Positions 1-9,915 of a stretch of DNA of 31,379 nucleotides are shown here, piece by piece. The DNA comes from Cylindrobasidium torrendii FP15055 ss-10 (lineage: Eukaryota > Basidiomycota > Agaricomycetes > Agaricales > Physalacriaceae), in NCBI GenBank assembly GCA_000934385.1, contig KN880701.1, forward strand, positions 1 through 31,379. The letters are read 5' to 3'. The first letter of the stretch is position 1. Each line of letters begins with the position of its first letter. Below the pieces are notes generated by a model. It worked only from the letters and a program-made list of their open reading frames with translations, searched no databases and was not told the DNA's origin. The position numbers and the translations under genes are program-made.

Positions 1-112
1 TCGATCGTCGAGGGTGATACCGAGTTGTGTAGAAATAATCGGCCCGATGGACTAAAGGGCGAGCATTCCGAGTTGGCAACAGCCTGTATTGGGTAGGTAA
101 GACTGCAACTCG

Positions 113-135
113 GTGAAGTACCTACAGTACTTCAC
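113..135. repeat. Perfect 9-bp inverted repeat with 5-nt loop
   Basis: Positions 113-121 (GTGAAGTAC) and 127-135 (GTACTTCAC) are exact reverse complements separated by CTACA. The octamer CCGAGTTG at 68-75 is also matched in inverse at 106-113 (CAACTCGG), and a related CCGAGTTG lies near 22. The block sits just downstream of the minus-strand gene ending at 171, so it may form a hairpin in that gene's 3' untranslated RNA. It could also be the end of a small degenerate element; the window edge prevents a decision. Confidence 0.5.
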
Positions 136-170
136 AGTGTACTTATACTACTATACTAATTCACATGTAT

Positions 171-957
171 CTAAACGATGAGTAATACAACTGTCCATAT
201 CGGGACACCATTTGTAAGTCCGGGGGACGTACGACTCGTCTCGTCGCTTCGATCCTTTGTGCTGACCAATCGATCCGTGATCGGGATTGGCTTGGAATTC
301 CAACAAATCCACTGGTCGTTGAATTTCAAGACAGGCGGAATTTTGGAGAGGACTTCGCGGTATGCGACTTGTGAAGGAAAGCCAGCAGCAAGATTGTGTA
401 GTAGCGACACCAGCACAGATAGAGTCAAGTTTGGTGAGGTCGTGTGTTTTGGATACAGCTCGAACAGAAGGTGCGGGATGATGGAAGAGATGTAGCGGGG
501 CTTGTTGAACACCACTGAAAGATACAATGAGGTTTCGTAGACTTGAGCTCGGCATGAGTGGCATGGACGCAGAGAGTGATGGATGTAGCAACCTTCGACC
601 GCAAAGAGATCCGTGCGTTTTGAAGAGTACAAGCCCTCGCGTAGCTTTCCTGTAGAGGTTTAGGCCAAATAAGATGTGTAGACTGGGCCCACGCACGAAA
701 AAGGATCAAGACGTTCTCCTCGGCGCTATCGTCTGCGCTAGCTTCAGAAAGAACAGCGTTCAACTGTTTTCCGTTTGTATGAATATCCGATGGGGGGCCA
801 AAGCGTATACCTTTTCCGCAATGTAGGCCCGATACTCTTCTTGCACTCTAGTGTTCTTGAGGCTGATCTGATGAGATAGACTTCAAGATCGTTCTGAAGA
901 GCGGACTAACGAGTCGCCGTCCTTGTCGATTCCACTGCTTCTGCTGACGGACGGCAT
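171..957 (-). CDS. Conserved-looking hypothetical protein, 4 or more exons
   Basis: Unrecognised gene reconstructed by splicing. Three introns are well supported: 764-810 (GTATAC..AACAG), 650-696 (GTGCGT..TACAG) and 542-592 (GTTGCT..TCAAG). Joining their flanks gives one frame containing [15 protein letters not shown], then [32 protein letters not shown] and [12 protein letters not shown]. The product looks helical and leucine-rich. Splicing removes the frame changes exactly, which argues for a real gene. The first exon is uncertain: ATG at 957 needs either a 30-nt intron or a roughly 80-nt one to enter the frame. The end is also uncertain: the frame reads to TAG at 171, but an alternative GTACGT intron (171-232) would move the stop to 151. 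The C-terminal 40 residues look disordered, so the 3' end may be truncated. A PCI/SAC3-like helical protein is conceivable but not supported by any motif. Start is 247 bp from the ERG6 start, on the opposite strand. Confidence 0.55.
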
Positions 958-1204
958 GTATTGCATCTGTCGTTGCTTTCCTCTTCCATTATGGTTGTGG
1001 CGGCGCATGCTGGTCGAGAGGAACAACAATTACCTGCCTGCCACTAAGATAATGTGGCCGATCGCACGAGGCAAAAATCAGGCCATTCCAAATGCGCGTG
1101 GGTGGTTTAAAATTCAGGCCGTTCATTCGTGGAGGTTACCGGCTCCTTCCCTCCTCCTCCCATCTTCAACGACCCCCTTCTTTTTTTGCAAATTTCTCAA
1201 CGAA
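958..1204. promoter_or_regulatory. Divergent promoter region of the 171-957 gene and ERG6
   Basis: This 247-bp interval separates two divergent starts. The last 60 bases before the ERG6 ATG are pyrimidine-rich (CCTCCTCCTCCC, then a CTTCTTTTTTT run at about 1180-1190), as is common just upstream of highly expressed fungal genes. I saw no clear TATA box and no sterol-regulatory-element-like motif. Confidence 0.4.
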
Positions 1205-2352
1205 ATGGCCGCTACCACTCCCGACGCCGAAGGTCGCATTCACTCGCGCATTGAGAACTACTCCAACTTCTGGCAAAAGGACCTGTCCAAGGAGCAGGAC
1301 GTCGACACCGAAAACCGCTCCGGTGCCTACGCGGATGTCGTCAATGGTGCGTTGTCCGACAAGCGCATATATCCCCTTGCTGACGTTGCTACAGGCTACT
1401 ACGATGCGGTGACCATGGTCTACGAGTACGCTTGGTCGCAGTCCTTCCACTTTTCCCGCTTCTACAAGGGCGAGAGCTTTGCCGCTTCCCTTGCACGCCA
1501 CGAGCACTACCTTGCCGCACAAATGGGTCTCAAGCCTGGCATGCGCGTTCTCGACGTCGGCTGCGGTGTCGGTGGTCCCGCTCGTGAAATTGCCCGCTTC
1601 GCGGACGTCACCATCGTCGGCCTCAACAACAACGACTACCAGATCCAGAAGGCTCGCGCCCACACCAAGAAGGCTGGCCTCGAGGACCAGGTTTCTTTCG
1701 TCAAGGGTGACTTCATGAAGCTTGCGGAGCAATTCGGTGAGGGCTCGTTCGACGCTGTGTATGCCATCGAGGCAACCTGCCACGCGCCATCATGGGATGG
1801 TGTATATGGAGAGATCTTCAAGGTGCTCAAGCCCGGAGGTGTCGTACGTCGCGTTTTTTTTCTGTTCCTTGTTGCGCAGACCCTAACGACAAACTCCAGT
1901 TCGGTGTTTATGAGTGGGCCATGACCGACGCATGGGACCCGTCCATTCCTTCGCACAAGGAGCTTGCACACGAAATCGAGATTGGCAACGGTATCCCCGA
2001 GATGCGGCCTCTTGCCATGGCTCGCGACGCCATCAAGACCGTCGGCTTCGACCTCAAGCATGAGGAGGATCTTGCTGAGCGCCCAGACGCCGTCCCTTGG
2101 TACTACCCTCTCGAGGGCGACCTCATGAAGGCACAGACCGCCTGGGACCTCATCCTCTGCTGGCGTACCAGCACCAGCGGCAAGTTTGTCACCCACAACG
2201 GACTCCGACTCCTCGAGTTCTTGCACATCATTCCTCAGGGAACCAAGGCTGTCTGCGACGAGCTCAAGGTAGCGGGCGACTCTGTATTGAAGGGTGGACA
2301 GACCAAGCTGTTCACACCGATGTACCTTGCGATTTGCCAAAAATCCAACTAG
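1205..2352 (+). CDS. ERG6: Sterol 24-C-methyltransferase (ERG6)
   Basis: Transfers a methyl group from S-adenosylmethionine to C-24 of zymosterol-type sterols, the fungal-specific step of ergosterol synthesis; the enzyme acts at the ER and lipid droplets. Three exons: 1205-1346, 1395-1843 and 1900-2352, giving 347 residues. Visible family features are the sterol-binding region [18 protein letters not shown] (residues 57-74), SAM motif [11 protein letters not shown] (99-108), the following [10 protein letters not shown] segment, and the [13 protein letters not shown] block of exon 3. Intron 1 (48 bp, GTGCGT..CTACAG) has no stop and keeps frame, so an uncorrected reading would insert 16 foreign residues in the normally continuous VNGYYDA motif. 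Intron 2 (56 bp) has a CTAAC branch site. The start is the ATG of [11 protein letters not shown], the usual N-terminal length. Length is slightly below the yeast enzyme's (about 380). Identification is firm. Confidence 0.95.
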
Positions 2353-3189
2353 ATGGAGGGTCGTCCTTTCTTGCTACATAGATTGCTCATTTACCACTTG
2401 CGGGCCTGGATTTTAGATACCATACTCATAATGCATATAAATATTGTCATTCGTTTAAAACCGTGTTGTCCGAGCGATGATCTGAGTAAAGCAGCGCGTC
2501 GGAGCCAGATATCTGAGTGTGCCTGTCTCGTAGTGTCGTGCTATCGTCGTCTCTCTCCATCTCCTACCTACTGTACGAATCCTGCCAACACATACAGGCG
2601 CCGACGTCTCCCTACTCCACCGAATTGAGATCTATGTAAGTTGGCGGCGCAATTTGAAATAATATTGTTACGCAGATTGCATGAGTGTTTATGGAGAGAC
2701 GCTTTCAAATAGACACTATGCAGTGGACAAAAAGCATAGCAACTTGTCAAGTGAACTGTGAAACTCAATGACAGGGCAAATGTACCCAAGGCATTATTAT
2801 TGAGTCTTGGTGAAATTTCATGATGCGCTGTAATATGCAAGCGGAATCCGGTCGAATCAGAGTTACATGGCATTTGACTGAGTGGCAAGGGCAGACTCCA
2901 GCCCGCAGTGGTACCGATCGAAACTGATGGTCGATCGTCGCATACTCGAAGGCAACTTGCTAGAAGTGCACGCTTCAACCCTTTAACAGAAACGATGCTT
3001 GCACCTCAGCCACAGTGAACGCATCACGTGGTCGCGATTGCGCGTGATGTAGCGGCCCGAAATCTGCCGATTGAGGCCGACACGAGGCTTGCCTGCTATC
3101 TTCCATGATCTCGTACTTTGTAGGCGAGCGGTCCGGATAGCCTATACCACGATGGCGCCGACATTTCATCTTGGCTTTCCTCCTCCATC
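2353..3189. other. Intergenic region between ERG6 and the beta-mannosidase gene
   Basis: No gene is supported in these 837 bp. The left part is the ERG6 3' region (AT-rich, AATGCATATAAATATTG near 2431). A CACGTG E-box lies at 3025-3030, inside a small inverted repeat (CATCACG 3022-3028 / CGTGATG 3043-3049), about 160 bp upstream of the beta-mannosidase ATG, and may be a promoter element. Open frames here on the minus strand have low-complexity, unspliceable content and were not accepted. Confidence 0.5.
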
Positions 3190-6187
3190 ATGGTCGCCGC
3201 TGCACGCAGCCTCGAGTTGAAGTCCAACTGGGTTTGGAAGGAATGCAAGGATGGCAACCTTCGAAGGGCTCTCTACGATGCTGGATGGCGCACCGCTCAA
3301 GCTTATCCTTCAGAAATTCACGTTGAGCTGCTCAAGGCCAAAATGATACCGGATCCGTACATCGGATTCAACGAACACCTAGTCCAGTGTAAGCTATTTC
3401 GACATTCTCTCACAACAAGCACTTAGCGCCGCGTATACAGGGATTGGCGAGACCGAATGGATCTACAGGACGACATTCTCCTTCGACGCTAATGCGCCCG
3501 GGAGTGAGCATTCCCAGCTCGAGTTCCTTGGTCTCGACACGGTGTGCGATGTCTACCTGGTTCGTAGCATGACCAGCCTACCGGAATGCAAATCTGACTG
3601 TAACAGAACAGCGAGAAGACACTGTCGAGCGACAACATGTTCCAGACGCATGTCGTCTCCGTCACGCTCAAGCCCACCAACACTCTCATTCTCCACTTCC
3701 ATAGCGCTGCCAAGCTCGCGCGCAAGCTGGAGGAAAAATACGGCCGCGTTCGTGCTGGTTCGACGAATCTCGGTGACCCAAGTCGTGTATATGTCCGAAA
3801 AGCGCAATACGGCTGGCGATGGGATTGGGGCCCCGAACTCATGACTTGTGGTCCATACCGTCCGATAACCTTGAAGACATACACCGCCAAGTTTGGAGAT
3901 GTTCTCGCTGGCGCCGATGCTAACCTCGAGGACGAAGGTGGCTCGCTCAACATAGTTGCTGTTGTAGACGGGATAACGTCTGGTCTTATGGTGCGAGCAA
4001 CTATCGCACGCCCAGGCGGCCAGGTCTTGCGCGAGGAAGTTGTCTCTCCCGACACCGAAATCAATTGGAAATTCTCAAAATATACAATCAAGTGGTGGTG
4101 GCCTGTGGGATACGGAGAGCAGGTTTTGTACAACGTAAAGCTTGAACTTCTTGGTCCGGTATGTGCTGCGCTACACAGGAAAATCTAAGCTCATACCCTC
4201 TAGGATGGTTGTGTTGTCGATAGCGCAACCAAACGGGTCGGATTCCGCCATGTCGAGCTTGTTCAGGAAGAGATAGTAGAGTCAGATCAATACGGAACGG
4301 GAACCACTTTCCTCTTCGAGATCAATGGTGTCCGGATGTTCATGGGAGGTAAGTAGCTTCAGTGTCAGACGACGCTCTCTCACATAGCCGTAGGTTCGAA
4401 CTGGATTCCGGCAGACAACTTCCTCACAAACTTGACTGAGGAGCGCTATCGCGCCTGGCTTCTCCTTCTCCGAGACGGAAACCAGAATATGGTGCGCGTC
4501 TGGGGAGGTGGTATTTATGAGCCCGACTGCTTCTACGACATTTGCGATGGTATGTTGGTATCCATATCCTTGTCGCGCCGCTGATGTCGTCCAGAATTAG
4601 GGATACTTGTCTGGCAGGATTTTCAGTTTGCGTGTGGGGTGTATCCGGCACACGACGAGTTTTGCGCGTCGGTGGAGAAGGAAGCTGAGGATAATGTCAA
4701 GCGCTTGCGGCACCATCCATCAATAATCATCTGGTGTGGGAATAATGAAGACTATCAGATGGTACTGCAGTGGGGTGGTGAGTATGGTAACCCAAGTTGA
4801 ATGTGCGCTCATGACTTTTCAAGATGTCGAATCCCTGCCAGCGGTCAAGTTGTACGAAGAAATCCTTCCTTCGGTTGTAAAGGATCTATACGACAACTTG
4901 ATACCATACCATCGCGGCTCACCTTACGGCGGAAAGGGCTGGGATACGGCGGACCCGACAGTTGGCGATGTGCATCAGTGGAATGTCTGGGGCGGCAAGG
5001 AACTTCCGTACCAGGAGTACGACCGCAACGGTGGCCGTTTTGTCAGCGAATTTGGCCTACCGTCCATGCCCGTCATGAAGACCATTGAGGGGTGGATGGG
5101 GGACATTCCTATCGAGGACGTACATCTTCAAGATGCGATCATAGCGCAGCATACGCGCGCTGGCAGTTATGAGCGCCGATTCGCCATTGTTGTCAACGAG
5201 AACTTCAGGGTTAAAGAGGATTTAGAAGCGGCTGCGTTCATCACACAAGTTATGCAGAGCGAGGGAGTGGGCTACGCATATTCGAGCTGGAAACGCCAGT
5301 GGAAGGGTCCGGGCAAGCAATATGTACGTTTGTCACACCGACGTTGTCCAGGCTCTGACGCGTATAGTAGACCGCTGGAGTTATCGTCTGGCAGCTCAAT
5401 GATTGCTGGCCGGTCGCGTCTTGGGCCATAGCGGATTACTATGTTAGTAATCTCTGTCTATATTGGCAGACTGGTTGTTGACAAGCATGTGCAGCTGCGA
5501 GCGAAGCCTGTGTACTACAGTATCAAACGACATCTCGCGCCTTTGGCGCTTGGTGTCTTCCGCAACGTTGAGAAGAACAGGCCTACGGATCGTCCTCGTC
5601 AGTATTACGAGTATGGTGCCATCCAAAGCGTGGGCGCTACCGTCAACGTGTGGGGGACAAACTCGTCTTTGACCTTGTGTATCGCTACCCTTCGGCTCGA
5701 CTACTACGACCTCAAATCAGACTGGACAAAGTCTGAGTCTTTCTCGGTCAAGTTGCTTCCCAACCAATCCACCGAGCTTGTTTCCGTTGTCGTACCCGGA
5801 CCTCCTCCCGATGTGTCTCCCTCACCTGACGGGAATCCTGCATTCACAAACACGAGCAGCGTTATTGTTGCTGTAAGACTGATAAACCCGCGCAATGAAG
5901 AGGTTCTGGCGCGGTTTACCGACTGGCCGCAGCCGTACAAGCTCCTTCGATTCCCTGATCCCGAGCTCAAGGTCACTGTCGACCGAGAAGAGGGGACGAT
6001 AGAGGTCGCGGCATTGAAGCCAGCAAAGTGTGTATTCTTCACCACCGACGGCGAGATCGATCCCAAATGGAGCGACAATGCGCTCGACCTTATGCCAGGG
6101 GACCCTCAGTTGCTGTATGTTGAAGGATTGGGCGACCAGGAAATCAGTGTAGCATGGTTGGGAAGAGAGAAAGCGGAATTGGTGTGA
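3190..6187 (+). CDS. Beta-mannosidase, glycoside hydrolase family 2
   Basis: Predicted to hydrolyse terminal non-reducing beta-D-mannose residues from manno-oligosaccharides, a retaining GH2 enzyme. Nine exons (3190-3388, 3441-3559, 3607-4158, 4204-4348, 4394-4549, 4595-4777, 4824-5323, 5371-5442, 5495-6187) give 872 residues, and all phases close exactly. The N-terminal jelly-roll carries WIYRTTF; the GH2 loop reads KAQYGWRWDWGPELMTCG; the (beta/alpha)8 domain has NMVRVWGGGIYEPD, then the acid/base Glu in WCGNNED (about E442) and the nucleophile Glu in FVSEFG (about E527). The short exon 8 encodes GVIVWQLNDCWPV. There is no signal peptide, so this is likely the intracellular clade, downstream of secreted mannanases. 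The exon 8/9 junction could use AG at 5485 instead of 5494, adding three residues. Codon use and introns match the neighbours; nothing indicates transfer. Confidence 0.93.
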
Positions 6188-6704
6188 GATATAGTATTCA
6201 TTGCTGTTGTTGTGCTTTTTGTCTACGAGGATATATGCTCATGTATTCAAACCTTAATCAGAGACCCTTCAATGAGAGTGTACGGGAACTCTGCCATTTT
6301 CAATAGTAGAAATGACTGATGTTGCTGTAATTTAGTGACGAGGCGTCAAACTTTGATTTGCAGCGCTGAACGTGTGGACGTTGGATGGACGCCGGATCAG
6401 TTGGATAGTGATAGCCGGTATGTTCGTCATTGACAAGACACATAATGAAAGTAGTAGGAAACCAAGTAAGTAGATGCATAAAGACCTAGAAGACAAGGCT
6501 CAGGCGCCCCAGGATAAGCTCTGTGAGAACAGATGGTTGAACGTTTAAACTAGCCAGCCGTCTCCAGCTCAAGCCCATCCTGCGTCCCCGCCTTCTCTAG
6601 ACTTCCACCTCGAGGCTGTTCCTCTTCCCTTTGTCTGAGCCTGAGGGAAAGTCCGCATTTACGAGGTGCTTCAGCTGGCACATTTCTAGCAGGAGATTAA
6701 TCTG
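6188..6704. other. Convergent intergenic region
   Basis: These 517 bp lie between the 3' ends of the beta-mannosidase gene (+) and the coiled-coil gene (-). The sequence is moderately AT-rich up to about 6550 and CT-rich from 6555 to 6640. No open frame with spliceable, protein-like content was seen and no RNA gene was recognised; it presumably holds the two 3' untranslated regions. Confidence 0.45.
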
Positions 6705-8045
6705 TCAGCGAAGTGCATCCCAGTGCTTGTCAATCTGTCGTTCGAGCGCGTCATCAGAGGCGGACATTTGTTGCCTCTCCTCCCTATTGTCTGCGTTCTT
6801 GGAGGTTTGATTGGCATATTTCGCTGACAGAAGTTCAGTCTCCCGTTGGAGCGCACCCAACTCCTGCAGTTGACTTCCCTCCACATCCTGGTTAGCATAC
6901 TTCTCTTTCAGGAGGTCTATCCTTCTTTGAAGCGCGTCCATCTCGTCTCGTCTCTGTGCCCGCCGCGCCCATACCTGCTCCTGCTGCCATTTTTCCTTGC
7001 GCACCTTCCACTGGTATGTTTTTCCACGCTACGCCAGTTTCAGAATGCCTCCACTAACAACATAGAGTTGAACTCACAGTTTTCCCACATACCATATCAT
7101 AATCGAAATACGCCCACTCATATTTGAACTTTGCGAATAGGTCTGGGAGTTCTTCTGGTGGGCTGAGGCCTTCGTGTGGCGGGTTACGGCTAGTCCGAAT
7201 CTTGGACCAGACTTTCCCAAAACTTGTGTTCGGTTTTGCCACCACATCGGGGCAAAGCTGTGTGACCATACCCCAGATAGCGGCGACATACCACTGACCA
7301 ACTGTCGTAGTCATCTCGCGTGTTGGAACGGCCCTGCTGGCGACCTTGGCCATCACCGCCAGCTGTTCAAGCTGAAGCGGAGGCATGGAGCGGGGAAACA
7401 CAATCTTTTCAATGCATCTTGTTTTGCGGCTTGGGATGAAGTGTTCCAGTGACACACGGTGGGAACGGGGAAATGTCCAGAACTTGTCCGAACCGGCTGG
7501 CTCTTCATGATAAGCAGCGCGAGAACAGGCGTCGTATTCGAGGTCAGCAAATGTCTTGAAATCGGCGGCTGGAGCTTTGGAGCCACGAGAGGTTGTCGGC
7601 TCGAACCGCCTTGAGTGCAGTGTTGTGCATGACTCTGAGTATGCGCTTAGCCCATCCCCAGAGTGGGACGATTCCTGTGAGGACTCTTGGGCGGCCTTGG
7701 TGTCAGCGGCATCGTCGTGGTGAATGAGGATAGCTGTGCGGGGATTTGCCTGTGCGCGCGGAGCTTCGGGGTTCGGAACACGGACGACTCGAGGACTCGA
7801 GCAACAAGAATGTCGGAGTATGGTGCTTGCACCGTTTTCAGGTAGCAAATCTCTGAAACGATGAACTGGCCATACAGTTTACTTTCTGCGCAGAAGGTGT
7901 ACAGCAAGCGCACGGTTTGCGATGCCGAGGTTTTCTCGTGGCGGAAGATAAAGTGGCTGTCAAGAAACTGGAAGGGAGCGGGTTTCAGGTGCAGAGCAGA
8001 CATGACGGAGGAGAGAGTATGCTGGGCATGCAAGAGTAGAGCCAT
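6705..8045 (-). CDS. Hypothetical protein with C-terminal coiled coil
   Basis: Not recognised. Three exons on the minus strand, 8045-7903, 7852-7078 and 7028-6705, with introns of 50 bp (GTACAC..TTTCAG) and 49 bp (GTGAGT..CGTAG), give 413 residues with consistent phases. Visible parts in order: an N-terminal segment with SALHLKPAPFQFLDSHF; a Ser/Glu/Asp-rich, probably disordered stretch (about 60-120); a globular-looking middle with FPRSHRVSLEHFIPSR and VGQWYVAAIWGMVTQL; then KFKYEWAYFDYDMV; then a charged C-terminal coiled coil (about 310-413). The coil contains a 27-residue duplication: ALQRRIDLLKEKYANQ is followed by ALQRETELLSAKYANQ, with a weaker third copy ending in ALERQIDKHWDAL. No signal peptide or membrane segment. 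Likely an Agaricomycete lineage-specific protein; the coiled coil suggests oligomerisation. ATG 8003 (MSALHLK) is an alternative start. Confidence 0.65.
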
Positions 8046-8522
8046 GATGGTTCAAAGGAAAGGCTGCTGGTTGTGCCAGCAAAGCAAAGGGAAGAGTGCG
8101 GCGTAATCGAATCAACCTCGCGGCTGTTGGCTGTACTAAGTTGTAAAAAAGGAATCGACGCTTTCACGCCGCGGCTCCTCCAAGTTCCGACACACGTATG
8201 CCCGCGTCGTGGCTTGGATCTGTACATTGTACTTTAAGTTATGCTTCAACATGATAGTCAGACAACGAATTACCCACAATGCAACCATGTGGCATCTATC
8301 TACAAGACTTACATAAGTAAACAATGACCTCCGCATTGCTCCTGCATGCACAGTTAGTAGTTTGAACATCGATCTCGGGGCAAGGCATAGGGCTCATGCA
8401 CAGTATTGAAAGAGTATAATTTCGTGGGATAAAGCTGAACAGTAGTGGTGGCCTACATTTTGCATGTGAACTATGAAAGCGCTGCTAAGAACTTACATTA
8501 CTTACATACAGTGGTGCGCGCA
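8046..8522. other. Intergenic region upstream of the coiled-coil gene
   Basis: These 477 bp contain the promoter side of the minus-strand gene starting at 8045 and the 3' side of the minus-strand gene ending at 8523. Short open frames are present but none has convincing composition or splice partners. CTTACATAAGTAA-like and ACTTACATTACTTACAT runs (8308-8320, 8490-8510) are the only local pattern; no function can be assigned. Confidence 0.4.
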
Positions 8523-9297
8523 TTAATTGGCATTGGATGGTCGGTAGCCGGTAGCAGAACAAAACACTCGTTCTACCGCCTCGATGTTGTCTTGTGAGAC
8601 ATAGGCCGGCAGTGTCTGCAGTTCACTTTCATAACCTGGCATCCAGCCCACGCCAGTCTCAATCATGCGACAGCGCGTGTTGTAGTACGCCTCCAACCAG
8701 GTTGGGCGTTCGGAAGGGTCTTTGAGTCGGCGAAGTTTGGCAAACTGTTCTGGAGGGAACATTGCGACAATGGTGCCAGATCCACCCCAAAGTTCGTGGG
8801 TGACGATGGGATATCCCTTCTTCCTCGCCTGTTCGCGCACCCTATTCCATGCCTTGATCCCGGCTTTGGACGCAACTAGCGATGAGATAGTCATTGAGCC
8901 TAGAAAACACCAAATAGAAAATATAACCTACTAGCTGTTGCGCCAATTCTGTCCCCGCCAATGGCTACTTCGAACGCGATTGCCTTAAACGCCTTCAGTC
9001 CGATTTCTAGTACATGTTCCCTCCCACTGTGATCTAGAATGAGAAACTTCGTCTGGAATAAGAACGCGCGGCGGACTTTGCTCTCAGATAACAACAGAGA
9101 AGATGCATCTTGTAGAGCACTTCGCCTGGCTCAGATCCATTAACAAATTTGCTATTTACCGCGTTAGTTCTGTTGTGAGTATGATAGATATCGCAGGAAA
9201 CGCACCTCATAACATAGGCAGAGAGAACCTCATTGATGCCACTATCGTCGTTAACCTGGTCAAAATATCGTGCAGCAAGGGACTGGGTGAGGGCCAT
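8523..9297 (-). CDS. Hypothetical protein of about 195-200 residues
   Basis: Not recognised. Minus strand, start ATG 9297 (MALTQSLAARYFDQVNDD). The first exon ends at 9206 with AG before GTGCGT. The best in-frame acceptor is at 9081 (pyrimidine-rich, ends CTGAGAG), a 125-bp intron, after which the frame reads KVRRAFLFQTKFLILDHSG and AFEVAIGGDRIGATA. A second intron runs 8931-8876 (GTAGGT..GCTAG, 56 bp; an acceptor at 8900 would also keep frame and add eight residues). The last exon, 8875-8523, encodes ASKAGIKAWNRVREQARKKG, HELWGGSGTIVAMFPPEQF and RPTWLEAYYNTRCRM, a globular alpha/beta-like composition with no known motif. A nearer acceptor at 9152 (with a CTAAC branch) fits splice rules better but leads into a different frame, so the first junction needs transcript evidence. 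No signal peptide or membrane segment. Confidence 0.5.
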
Positions 9298-9915
9298 GGA
9301 CGAAGGAAAGGAAGACGCCCGGTCATGCCATCTGTGCGGGGTTTCGCCGATCACAATAAAGATAAGGTAGTGTTACTGTACTTGGTTTGGTCATGCTCAG
9401 ACTGTATAAGCAATTTGATATGTCAGCAACGGATTGGTAACAATGAATTGAAGGTACTAAGGTGGCCTGTCTTTCCGGGTCTCGGCCCGAGTCGTGCACG
9501 TGCCTTTGCAGTAAATGCACCTGACTTTTAGCACTAAGAAGCTTGCATGTCTATCTGGATATATGTACATACTGTAGGCTACCATGATAGATCGTACGCT
9601 TTGCAATACCTGCCAGTGAGTCGAGCAACTGTTCAGTGGTGCCGGGTCGACAAATAGATAGTAGAAGCTAATAAGACGAAGTGGTGAATCGTCCACCTTT
9701 TGTCGATTTCCTACTCTGTTAATTGTACTTGCATCACTGTTAACTTTGAGTTATTCTCAAGGTTATTCTTTCCGAAGAGCGCCACCTGATCGCCGTGTGA
9801 TTGCCGCATTGCCCAGGTGTCGGCTTGCTCACAACGTCCATCTTGTTCATTCTTGCCTATTGAACCTTCGCTTTTATCTTTATATCCTCTTCTTGTACAA
9901 AGATAATCCATAATC
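9298..9915. other. Divergent intergenic region upstream of MOB2
   Basis: These 618 bp separate the minus-strand gene starting at 9297 from the MOB2 start at 9916, so they should contain two promoters. The last 150 bp before MOB2 are pyrimidine-rich (TTGCCTATTGAACCTTCGCT, then TTTATCTTTATATCCTCTTC), with TTTATATCC about 30 bp upstream of the ATG. No supported gene or RNA gene was found. Confidence 0.45.

Noticed and set aside
923..1204. In-frame upstream extension of ERG6 with an ATG at 956
   Set aside because: It would add 83 hydrophobic, low-similarity residues before the normal ERG6 N-terminus and overlaps the likely start of the divergent gene. The ATG at 1205 gives the usual family start.
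2568..2978. Minus-strand open frame of 136 codons between ERG6 and the beta-mannosidase gene
   Set aside because: Composition is irregular, there is no domain, and the frame runs through the ERG6 3' region; no splice partners were found.
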